Origin: Saprospiraceae bacterium UBA7328
Lineage (GTDB): Bacteria > Bacteroidota > Bacteroidia > Chitinophagales > Saprospiraceae
Length of the DNA stretch: 8,269 nucleotides
NCBI GenBank assembly: GCA_002471345.1
Contig: DKPS01000278.1
Coordinates: 1 to 8,269 of the forward strand
Direction of reading: 5' to 3'
In this document: piece by piece, positions 1-6,127 of the stretch
Layout: each line of letters starts with the position of its first letter
Numbering within the stretch: position 1 is the first letter of the stretch
Notes under the pieces: model-generated
Seen by the model: only the letters and a program-made list of their open reading frames with translations
What the model was told of the DNA's origin: nothing
The model's database searches: none
Made by a program: the position numbers and the translations under genes

Positions 1-1
1 C

Positions 2-166
2 AAAGTTTGGGTGCCACGAAGAATTGGCCAATTAGCAAAAATCACTGATAATAAACTTTATAAACCTATCAGAGTTTTAATCGAAGACATGGACAAAAAG
101 GTCTTAGATACCAAAGGGATATTAGTGCTAACCGTAGATAATTTATCTAAAGGAACTAATCCGTGA
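2..166 (+). CDS. C-terminal 54 codons of an unrecognised protein (5' end outside window)
   Basis: A frame is open from the window edge to a TGA at 164-166. It encodes 54 residues beginning KVWVPRRIGQLAK and ending DNLSKGTNP. The composition (alternating hydrophobic and charged residues, e.g. PIRVLIEDMDKKVL followed by GILVLTV) looks like real beta-rich protein rather than noise, and codon use matches the neighbouring genes. I do not recognise a family from this tail. The end is hydrophilic and shows no membrane segment or sorting domain. It converges on the ThuA gene and the two coding regions overlap by 11 bases (156-166). The fragment is short, so an accidental open frame is possible, but no competing gene covers positions 1-155. 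Confidence 0.55.
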   Translation, partial: KVWVPRRIGQLAKITDNKLYKPIRVLIEDMDKKVLDTKGILVLTVDNLSKGTNP

Positions 167-1013
167 GCCCCCATTTAATTGCGTTTTCTAGCATCTGAAT
201 GAGGTTTGGATCTCTATACGCCACTCCTTGATGACCTACCGAAGTGTAGAAAATTTTTCCTTTGTTTACTTCTTTATACCAGGCTATTGGATGATTCTTC
301 CCCATTCCAAAATTTTTACCTGACTCAAGTATCGGAATGTTACCATTGGGGTCAATTTGAGTGCCATCAATACTGTATAAAACTTCAAATCCGTTTTTTT
401 CTGGATGATCGTAGAAAACATACCACTCTTCACTATGATCCCAAGTACCACTCAAATTGAACAGTAATGTACTATCTGCATTATTGTTTAACCTAGCAGT
501 CGCTTCTTGTATCTGGTTTTTAATAGGATGATGCGAAAAAACGGCTCCAATAAGATCATTTCTGTACCATTCCCAATGATGGGAAAAATCTCCACTTCCA
601 TGAAGGCCAATATATGTGCCACCATTTTTTATATAATTCTCAAGTAAAACTCGTTGATCATCAGTGAGACACTTTCCAGTACTATTATTCCATATAATTA
701 CATCAAACTGAGACAATTCTTCTTCATTTATAAAACCAGCATCTTCTGTTTCGTAAAGAAACCAGTTGTTTTTAGTTGCTAAAGAAAGGAACATTGGTTT
801 TGAAGCATCGATTGCTTCACCATGCCTAAAACCTGTTGTTTTAGAAAAAAGAGCCACTTTAACTTGGTTGCTTGGGAAGTTGATGTGGTGTTTTTCTGTT
901 TGATCTTTAGCTATTCCATAATCCACTTTATACTTGAATATTCGAGCAGCACAAAAGAGTATAGTAACCAGAACTAGAAGGGTTATGGAAGAATATTTTA
1001 TGAATTTTTTCAT
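156..1013 (-). CDS. Membrane-anchored ThuA-domain protein (trehalose-utilisation family)
   Basis: The protein has 285 residues. An N-terminal hydrophobic segment (about residues 7-25, after KK) should act as an uncleaved anchor or signal peptide; Cys21 is preceded by Phe, so it is a poor lipobox. The rest is one ThuA domain with the class I glutamine-amidotransferase-like fold. Visible family marks are KTTGFRH (58-64), the DVIIWNN strand (104-110), LTDDQ (116-120), GGTYIGLHGSGD (131-142), a WDHSEEWY stretch, and HPIAWYKE followed by GKIFYTSVGHQ near the C-terminus. ThuA proteins are associated with trehalose and other disaccharide or keto-sugar catabolism, but the chemistry of the Bacteroidota members is not settled, so no reaction is assigned. 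Location is inferred to be periplasmic and membrane-tethered. It follows the HMG-CoA lyase gene by 9 bases, so co-transcription is likely. The start is the ATG just before MKKFIKY; upstream lies CTCCTCT rather than a purine-rich ribosome site. Confidence 0.88.
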   Translation of the reverse strand: MKKFIKYSSITLLVLVTILFCAARIFKYKVDYGIAKDQTEKHHINFPSNQVKVALFSKTTGFRHGEAIDASKPMFLSLATKNNWFLYETEDAGFINEEELSQFDVIIWNNSTGKCLTDDQRVLLENYIKNGGTYIGLHGSGDFSHHWEWYRNDLIGAVFSHHPIKNQIQEATARLNNNADSTLLFNLSGTWDHSEEWYVFYDHPEKNGFEVLYSIDGTQIDPNGNIPILESGKNFGMGKNHPIAWYKEVNKGKIFYTSVGHQGVAYRDPNLIQMLENAIKWGLTD

Positions 1014-1022
1014 AGAGGAGAA

Positions 1023-1889
1023 TTACATAATTTGAATTGCCATTTTCATTGCTAGTGCATAATTATCGAAGTCAAGATTTGTTTCGAGTTTTCTGTCTTT
1101 TGCAAAAGTGATTAAATGTTCGGAAGGCATATTTCCTACCAAGTCATTTTGAGCCATTGGGCACCCTCCAACACCTTTAATGGTGCCATCAAATCTTCTG
1201 CATCCATTTTCATATGCTGATTCTACTTTCTCAAGCCATGTATATGGAGTGGTATGAAAATGAGCCCCAATTTCAATATGAGGATTTGCAGGAATAAGAT
1301 CATTGAACAAATACGAAATACTTTCTGGCCGAGCTACTCCTACAGTATCTGAAAGCTGAATAATGCTGATTTCTAATTCGGCTAGAACTTCTACCCACTT
1401 TTGCACTATTTCTACATTCCATTCATCACCATAAGGATTTCCGAAACCCATCGAAATATATACCACCATCAATTTGTTATGATTTGCGGCCAGTTCTTTA
1501 ATCTTTTTTAGTCTTGTCAAAGACTTGTCAATAGTACTATTCGCATTTCTGATTTGAAATGTTTCTGAAATAGAAAAAGGATATCCCAAATATGCGATTT
1601 CTTCAAATTGACAAGCATCATTTGCCCCTCGTTCATTTGCTACTATTGCTAATAGCTTAGTTTTTGATTTAGAGAGGTCAAGTAGACTTAAGACTTGGGC
1701 GGTGTCTTTCATTTGTGGGATAGCTTTCGGAGAAACAAAACTTCCGAAATCCAATGTATGAAAACCTACTGACAAGAGTTGTTGCATATATTCTGCCTTT
1801 TTCAAGGTAGGAATGAAATCATGTAGACCTTGCATTGCATCCCTTGGACATTCTATGATTTTTATGAAATTGGAAGTAGATCTTGTCAT
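1023..1889 (-). CDS. Hydroxymethylglutaryl-CoA lyase (HMGL-like, DRE-TIM metallolyase)
   Basis: The protein has 288 residues, forms a single HMGL-like TIM barrel, and is predicted cytosolic. It should cleave (S)-3-hydroxy-3-methylglutaryl-CoA to acetoacetate and acetyl-CoA, the last step of leucine breakdown. Motifs seen: ECPRDAMQ (13-20) with the metal and catalytic Arg16-Asp17 and Gln20; GSFVSPKAIPQM (49-60), matching the SFVSPKWVPQM of known lyases; LSDTVGV (179-185); the metal-binding His210-x-His212 pair; and GGCPMAQ (241-247) with Cys243 at the catalytic-cysteine position, then GN at 252-253. Differences from the human enzyme are Asp47 where Glu72 is expected, HFHTT in place of HCHDT, and one extra residue in the loop after the cysteine. 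From memory these are usual in Bacteroidota homologues, so activity is likely retained. The ATG at 1889 is the only methionine upstream of the motif. It is first gene of a minus-strand unit with the ThuA gene and divergent from the MFS gene. A related aldolase or lyase remains possible. Confidence 0.85.
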   Translation of the reverse strand: MTRSTSNFIKIIECPRDAMQGLHDFIPTLKKAEYMQQLLSVGFHTLDFGSFVSPKAIPQMKDTAQVLSLLDLSKSKTKLLAIVANERGANDACQFEEIAYLGYPFSISETFQIRNANSTIDKSLTRLKKIKELAANHNKLMVVYISMGFGNPYGDEWNVEIVQKWVEVLAELEISIIQLSDTVGVARPESISYLFNDLIPANPHIEIGAHFHTTPYTWLEKVESAYENGCRRFDGTIKGVGGCPMAQNDLVGNMPSEHLITFAKDRKLETNLDFDNYALAMKMAIQIM

Positions 1890-1973
1890 AAATCTTTTTC
1901 TGGATCAAAGGTGAGTAATATTCTGATCAGTTTGAATAATTTTTCACATCTTTCAGTTATCAAGATAAGTGAT
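1890..1973. promoter_or_regulatory. Divergent intergenic region, probable back-to-back promoters
   Basis: These 84 bases separate the start codons of two divergent units (HMG-CoA lyase to the left, MFS transporter to the right), so promoters for both are expected here. The Bacteroidota -7 consensus is TAnnTTTG. The closest match on the plus strand is TCAGTTTG (1927-1934), one mismatch; on the minus strand it is CACCTTTG (complement of 1906-1913), also one mismatch. Neither has a clear TTTG at the -33 position, so neither is assigned as a site. No strong inverted repeat or riboswitch-like structure was seen. The regulatory role is inferred from gene layout. Confidence 0.4.
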
Positions 1974-3302
1974 ATGAAGAATAAGCTTTGGTGGTGGTCC
2001 CTCACTGTTGCATTGGCGGGATTTTTATTTGGTTTCGATACGGCAGTAATTTCTGGTGCTGATCAGCCCATTCAAAAATTATGGAATACTAGTGCATCAT
2101 TTCATTCTTGGTTCATCATGTCTATGGCTTTATGGGGTACGGTAGTAGGAGCGCTATTTGGAGGGTTTCCCACTGATAAGCTAGGAAGAAAAAGAACATT
2201 ATTTTGGATTGGAGTTCTCTATTTGTTTTCTGCTCTAGGTTCTGCAATGGCATGGGATCCTTATAGCTTTTCTTTCTTCAGATTCATTGGAGGAATAGGA
2301 GTAGGTGCATCGAGTGTAGCAGCTCCAACATACATATCTGAAATCTCTCCAGCAAATGATAGAGGAAAACTAGTAGCACTTTATCAATTCAATATTGTCT
2401 TCGGTATCTTGATTGCCTTTTTAGCAAATTTCTTGATAGGTCAATTCATGGGAGTTGGACAATGGCGACTAATGTTGGGCCTAGAGGCTATTCCTGCCAT
2501 TTTGTATTGTATAATGGTAACTACAGTGCCTAAAAGTCCTAGATGGCTTATTCTAAAAGGTAAAGGAGAAGAAGAAGCAAAATCTTTACTAAGTATCTTG
2601 AATCCAGGAATAGATGTTTCCAAACAAATTCAAAACATAAAAAATAGTGTATTAGAAACTAAGGCGGAGACTATTTTTTCTAAGAAGTATCAGTTTCCCA
2701 TGCTCTTAGCATTCCTGCTTGCTTTTTTTAACCAATTATCAGGGATAAATTTTGTGCTTTACTACGCGCCTCGAATCTTTGAAATGGCTGGACTTGGAGC
2801 AAGCACTGCTTTGCTCTCATCTACAGGAGTCGGATTGATTAATCTGATATTCACTCTATTTGGTGTATACTTAATTGACAGAAGTGGAAGGAGACAACTG
2901 ATGATCTATGGGTCGATAGGATACATTCTCACATTGGGAGCTTTGGCCTGGGCATTCATGACAGGTGCAAGTGGAATCCTTGTAGTCTGTTTTGTTTTTG
3001 CTTTTATTGCTTCACACGCAATCGGTCAGGGAGCTGTGATATGGGTGTTCATTTCTGAAATATTTCCTAATCACATCAGAGCTTATGGACAGTCATTTGG
3101 AACCGGTGTACATTGGGTGTTTGCGGCTTTGATCACAGCGTTCACGTTACCGATAATAAAAATGTTAGGAGACAATCCTTGGAAGATTTTTGCTTTTTTT
3201 GCAGCTATGATGGTATTTCAACTGATATATACTTTATTTATGATGCCTGAGACAAAAGGGAAAAGTCTAGAAGAATTGCATAAGTCAATCATTAATGAAT
3301 AA
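1974..3302 (+). CDS. Sugar-porter-family MFS transporter (sugar:H+ symporter type)
   Basis: The protein has 442 residues and about 12 membrane segments, in the inner membrane. All signatures of the sugar porter family (XylE/GalP/GLUT) are present: GFDTAVISGA in helix 1 (20-29), DKLGRKR (68-74), Arg103, PTYISE (118-123) with RG at 130-131, Gln138 in helix 5, PKSPRW (186-191), NQLSGIN (253-259), DRSGRR (302-307), Trp357 in helix 10, SEIFP (361-365), Trp381, and PETKG (425-429) before the C-terminus. It should import a monosaccharide or a similar polyol, most likely with protons; the substrate cannot be fixed. At the first Gln of the family's QQ pair the residue is Asn253, with Gln254 and Asn259 kept. 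The frame is open from 1830, but ATG 1974 is chosen because helix 1 follows directly as in homologues, and the longer start would run into the divergent lyase gene and add non-family residues. It leads the lipoprotein gene by 14 bases. Confidence 0.92.
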   Translation: MKNKLWWWSLTVALAGFLFGFDTAVISGADQPIQKLWNTSASFHSWFIMSMALWGTVVGALFGGFPTDKLGRKRTLFWIGVLYLFSALGSAMAWDPYSFSFFRFIGGIGVGASSVAAPTYISEISPANDRGKLVALYQFNIVFGILIAFLANFLIGQFMGVGQWRLMLGLEAIPAILYCIMVTTVPKSPRWLILKGKGEEEAKSLLSILNPGIDVSKQIQNIKNSVLETKAETIFSKKYQFPMLLAFLLAFFNQLSGINFVLYYAPRIFEMAGLGASTALLSSTGVGLINLIFTLFGVYLIDRSGRRQLMIYGSIGYILTLGALAWAFMTGASGILVVCFVFAFIASHAIGQGAVIWVFISEIFPNHIRAYGQSFGTGVHWVFAALITAFTLPIIKMLGDNPWKIFAFFAAMMVFQLIYTLFMMPETKGKSLEELHKSIINE

Positions 3303-3316
3303 AGGATGTAATTTCT

Positions 3317-4234
3317 ATGATGTCTAAAAACTATATGATTTTGTATGTATTATTTTTCTTGCTATTAATTGGATGTAAATCAGAACAGGACAATACTGAG
3401 GCATTAATCAACCGGAGTGCAGAATGGTTCAAAAATGATGATTTCCCATATAATTTAAAGAAACCTGCACTTGAACTTAAAATGCCTATGGTGTTAAAAG
3501 AGATTTCAGGGCTTAGTTATGTGGAAGAAACAAAACAATTAGCTGTCATCAATGATGAGTTAGGAAATGTGTACCTATTGAACCCAGAGAATGCTAAGAT
3601 TGAAGAAAAAATAAAATTCCAACGATTTGGGGACTATGAGGCTATAGAATATGTAGATGGAGATTATTTTGTTACTAATAGTAAAGGAGATTTAAGACGC
3701 ATCACTCCAGGTAAGGAGGTGAAAATGGAGTTACTTCAGACCAGATTGGGGTATGAAAATAATGTGGAAGGAATGGGATATGACAAAAAAGCAAATGTGC
3801 TTTTTTTAGCATGTAAAGATCAAGCCCAACTCACTGGTGAAGATAAAAAGAAAGGGAAAGCAGTCTATACTTTTTCACTAGATGAAATGAAGTTGAATTC
3901 TGATCCACTTTTTGTCGTAAAAGATAATGCTCTATTAGGTTGGTTTGAGAATAATGTTGGTAAGGTCAGCAAAAAGATAGAGGATAGAATATCAAGTTTT
4001 TCACCGTCGGCGATATCTCTTCATCCTAAAACCAGATTGCTATATGTAACTTCAGCAAGAGGAGACCTACTTGTAGTTTTTGACCTTAATGGAAATGTGA
4101 AACATATAGAATTGGTTAGAGACCATATGGAACAAATCGAAGGTGTTTGCTTTGATAAAAAAGGAAGACTATTCATAAGTAGTGAAGGGGTGTCAAAAAA
4201 AGGTAGAATATTTGCTTTTAATCCATTGGATTAG
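3317..4234 (+). CDS. SdiA-regulated-domain lipoprotein (YjiK-like beta-propeller)
   Basis: The protein has 305 residues. A short signal peptide ends in LLLIGC, a lipobox with Cys20 as the lipidated residue. The mature domain shows the repeated propeller strands of the SdiA-regulated (YjiK) family: KEISGLSY (61-68), NDELGNVY (79-86), DYEAIEY (106-112), NVEGMGYD (149-156), SPSAISLHP (229-237) then LLYVTSARGDLLVVFD, and IEGVCFD (274-280) then RLFISSEG (284-291). The acidic residues in DYE, VEG and IEG recur at equivalent blade positions, as expected for metal or ligand binding. The family has no firmly established biochemical role; it resembles phytase and gluconolactonase propellers. After the cysteine comes KSEQD, an acidic stretch like the lipoprotein export signals of some Bacteroidota, so surface exposure is possible. 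Two ATGs in tandem (3317 and 3320) are candidate starts. AAAGGA at 3301-3306, overlapping the MFS stop codon, is a plausible ribosome site and suggests coupling with the transporter. Confidence 0.82.
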   Translation: MMSKNYMILYVLFFLLLIGCKSEQDNTEALINRSAEWFKNDDFPYNLKKPALELKMPMVLKEISGLSYVEETKQLAVINDELGNVYLLNPENAKIEEKIKFQRFGDYEAIEYVDGDYFVTNSKGDLRRITPGKEVKMELLQTRLGYENNVEGMGYDKKANVLFLACKDQAQLTGEDKKKGKAVYTFSLDEMKLNSDPLFVVKDNALLGWFENNVGKVSKKIEDRISSFSPSAISLHPKTRLLYVTSARGDLLVVFDLNGNVKHIELVRDHMEQIEGVCFDKKGRLFISSEGVSKKGRIFAFNPLD

Positions 4235-4403
4235 TTTTTAAAAAGAGATTTGTTCACTAAAGTTTTGATGTCATTCAATTATTCCATGCGTTCAGAAACT
4301 AAGAACAAATTAATTGTCAGAGTGTACAGAGACGACTGAAAACCTGATAAGATTCTGTCAGTCTTCAATTCTATTTTAATGTCAAATCACTCAAATTCCA
4401 AAG
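4235..4403. promoter_or_regulatory. Intergenic gap between two plus-strand units, probable promoter region
   Basis: This is the longest gap in the window (169 bases) and probably ends the MFS/lipoprotein unit and starts the SDR operon. Right after the lipoprotein stop is the palindrome TTTTTAAAAA (4235-4244). A small hairpin is possible at 4344-4361 (CTGATA pairing with TGTCAG, one G-U pair, 6-base loop); a competing pairing is GACTGA at 4334-4339 with TCAGTC at 4358-4363. The following TCTTCAATTCTATTTT is T-rich but not a good terminator tract. The best TAnnTTTG-like -7 element is AAGTTTTG (4260-4267), with no proper -33 partner. The assignment rests mainly on gene layout. Confidence 0.35.
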
Positions 4404-5228
4404 ATGTCAAGATTATCTGATAAATATGGAAAATCGGCAATAGTCCTAGGTTGTGCTGAAGGACTGGGAGAAGCATTTATATATAATTTAAGGAGCAAAA
4501 ATATTACCCAATTATTTCTTGTTGACAACAATTCTGAAGCTTTAGAAAGATTGGCTTCTGAAGTAAAATTGGATCCAGAGATAAACAATGTTTCAAGCTT
4601 TTTACTAGATCTTACTCAACCAGATACATGGGATAAAGTGACAGAGATTATAGTCTCTAGTGGAATTAGAATTGTTATCATTAATGCAGCATATGGACCT
4701 GTGTCATTATTTGAGTCTCTAGAGAGAAGAGATCTATCTAGAATAATTAATTTGAATGTTCAATGTCCAACTCAGATTGTTCATGAAATCTTGAATATAA
4801 GAAATGATTCTTTGCCATTAGGAATTGTGATTATATCTTCATTATCTGCTTATTATGGGGGAGTTGGAATAGCTGCGTATGCAGCATCCAAATCTTATCT
4901 TTTAACTTTAGGAAGAAGTCTATATCGAGAATTGAAACCAAAAGGGGTGGATATTTTGACTTGCTGTCCTGGGATGATTGATACTCCTGGACTTCGTAAT
5001 TCTAATCCTACTTTATCAGCTGTGAAAATTACTCCTTCACACCCTTCAGACATTGCATCTGCGACCCTTAATGCATTGGGAAAGAAAGCAATTCTCATTC
5101 CAGGTAGAATTAATAGATTATCTTATTTTATCTTCAACCGATTATTATCATACAAAATAGTGCATAGAATAGTTGATAATGTTCTTAATCATATGTATGA
5201 CCTCAGCAAACAAGTAAAAGGAAAATGA
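4404..5228 (+). CDS. Short-chain dehydrogenase/reductase (classical SDR)
   Basis: The protein has 274 residues and one Rossmann domain. The nucleotide-binding motif is GCAEGLG (Gly16, Gly20, Gly22). Asp41 ends strand 2 (LFLVDN), which usually means NAD(H) rather than NADP(H). NAA at 94-96 is the NNAG-equivalent, and Asn118 is the likely fourth catalytic residue. The triad is Ser146, Tyr159 and Lys163 (YAASK), with the usual 13-residue Ser-Tyr spacing; CCPGMIDTPG follows. The enzyme should therefore be active in interconverting a ketone and an alcohol. The C-terminal tail (about 60 residues) has a basic, hydrophobic stretch near LSYFIFNRLL that could lean on the membrane. Its stop codon overlaps the next ATG (ATGA, 5225-5228), so it is translationally coupled to the DUF1295 gene. 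The substrate is inferred from context: an oxo/hydroxy group on a steroid, terpenoid or acyl chain. Sequence alone cannot separate hydroxysteroid dehydrogenase from 3-ketoacyl reductase. Confidence 0.88.
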   Translation: MSRLSDKYGKSAIVLGCAEGLGEAFIYNLRSKNITQLFLVDNNSEALERLASEVKLDPEINNVSSFLLDLTQPDTWDKVTEIIVSSGIRIVIINAAYGPVSLFESLERRDLSRIINLNVQCPTQIVHEILNIRNDSLPLGIVIISSLSAYYGGVGIAAYAASKSYLLTLGRSLYRELKPKGVDILTCCPGMIDTPGLRNSNPTLSAVKITPSHPSDIASATLNALGKKAILIPGRINRLSYFIFNRLLSYKIVHRIVDNVLNHMYDLSKQVKGK

Positions 5229-6127
5229 ACCCACATTTAGCAAAGAATTCGAAATATGGAAAATGGCAGTCATTGGGATTAACCTTTATGGCTTATGTTA
5301 TGGCATATATGGCAGCTATGTTGACATTCAGACAATTTCACCATTTGGGAGATATCTATGGAATTCTAGTTGCTGATATTGCCGCAACTTTGGTCATTTT
5401 TTTCCTAGGTCTACTTGTTCATAATGCTAGCCTTTATGACCCTTATTGGTCTGTAGTACCAGTAGGGATAGCAGGGTATTGGTGGTCATTATCAAACTTC
5501 ACATTTGAAGATGTGAGGAATATTCTGTTAATGATAGTTCTTATGTACTGGGCAATAAGACTTACACTTAATTGGATTAGAGGATGGCCAGGATTTGTGC
5601 ACGAAGATTGGCGATACGAAATGTTGAGGGAATCTAGTGGCTCACTTTATCCATTTGTAAATCTAGGTGGCATTCATTTGCTTCCTACTGTTCTTGTGTT
5701 TTTAGGAATGGTTCCAGCATATTTTGTTCTAAGCAAGAATGGAATTGCATTGAATGGATTAGATTATATCGCATTTGGTTTTGGAATGGTAGCTGTAACC
5801 ATTGAGTTTGTAGCTGATGAACAAATGAGAAAATTCGTTGTCGATCCTAGTAATAAAGGAAAGATAATGAATAAGGGACTTTGGAAATATTCTCGTCATC
5901 CTAATTATTTGGGAGAAGTACTCTTTTGGCTGAGCTTATTTCTGTTCGCTTTTGCTGCAAGTGAAACTCACCTTTGGACGATCATTGGGGTAGTGAGTAT
6001 GTTGGTTTTATTCATATTTGGGAGTATACCAATGATGGACAAAAGAAGTTTAGAAAGACGCCCGGAGTTTAGTGATTATATGAAAAAGACTTCAGGTTTT
6101 ATAATGCTTCCACCTAAGAAATTATGA
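5225..6127 (+). CDS. DUF1295 integral membrane protein (steroid 5-alpha-reductase superfamily)
   Basis: The protein has 300 residues with roughly seven hydrophobic segments, in the inner membrane. The DUF1295 marks are YDPYWS (71-76) after the second or third helix, DWRYE (128-132), and the C-terminal GLWKYSRHPNYLGE (218-231). That last motif forms the NADPH-binding region shared with steroid 5-alpha-reductases, delta-14/24 sterol reductases and isoprenylcysteine methyltransferases. It ends with the ERRPEFSDYMKKTSGF pattern common in this superfamily. DUF1295 proteins are mostly uncharacterised and are generally expected to be NADPH-dependent reductases of conjugated C=C bonds or membrane methyltransferases. 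Both ends overlap neighbours by ATGA (5225-5228 and 6124-6127), so it is the middle cistron of a coupled operon. An AAGGA lies only two bases before the start codon. The family assignment is firm; the reaction is not. Confidence 0.88.
   Translation: MNPHLAKNSKYGKWQSLGLTFMAYVMAYMAAMLTFRQFHHLGDIYGILVADIAATLVIFFLGLLVHNASLYDPYWSVVPVGIAGYWWSLSNFTFEDVRNILLMIVLMYWAIRLTLNWIRGWPGFVHEDWRYEMLRESSGSLYPFVNLGGIHLLPTVLVFLGMVPAYFVLSKNGIALNGLDYIAFGFGMVAVTIEFVADEQMRKFVVDPSNKGKIMNKGLWKYSRHPNYLGEVLFWLSLFLFAFAASETHLWTIIGVVSMLVLFIFGSIPMMDKRSLERRPEFSDYMKKTSGFIMLPPKKL

Noticed and set aside
206..460. Plus-strand open frame of 84 codons inside the ThuA gene
   Set aside because: It lies wholly antisense to a well-supported ThuA domain, has a low-complexity Cys/Leu/Tyr-rich composition, and has no recognisable motif.
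1830..1973. Longer N-terminus for the MFS transporter, starting at 1830 or at GTG 1911
   Set aside because: The extension overlaps the divergent HMG-CoA lyase start and adds residues unlike any sugar porter; ATG 1974 places helix 1 at the expected distance. GTG 1911 has AAAGG just before it but is less likely.
2441..2623. Minus-strand open frame of 60 codons inside the MFS gene
   Set aside because: It is antisense to conserved transporter sequence, including the PKSPRW region, with no independent support.
4268..4339. 23-codon plus-strand open frame in the gap before the SDR gene
   Set aside because: It has an ATG start but no ribosome site and no hydrophobic or leader-peptide character, and its length is expected by chance.
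4334..4380. Rho-independent terminator after the lipoprotein gene
   Set aside because: The stems are only six pairs, low in G+C, and not directly followed by a run of T; they also lie about 100 bases after the stop codon.
4391..4588. Minus-strand open frame of 65 codons over the SDR start
   Set aside because: It is antisense to the conserved nucleotide-binding motif of the SDR, with no protein-like features.
4895..5098. Minus-strand open frame of 67 codons inside the SDR gene
   Set aside because: It is a shadow of the coding strand, with no motif and no independent promoter or ribosome site.
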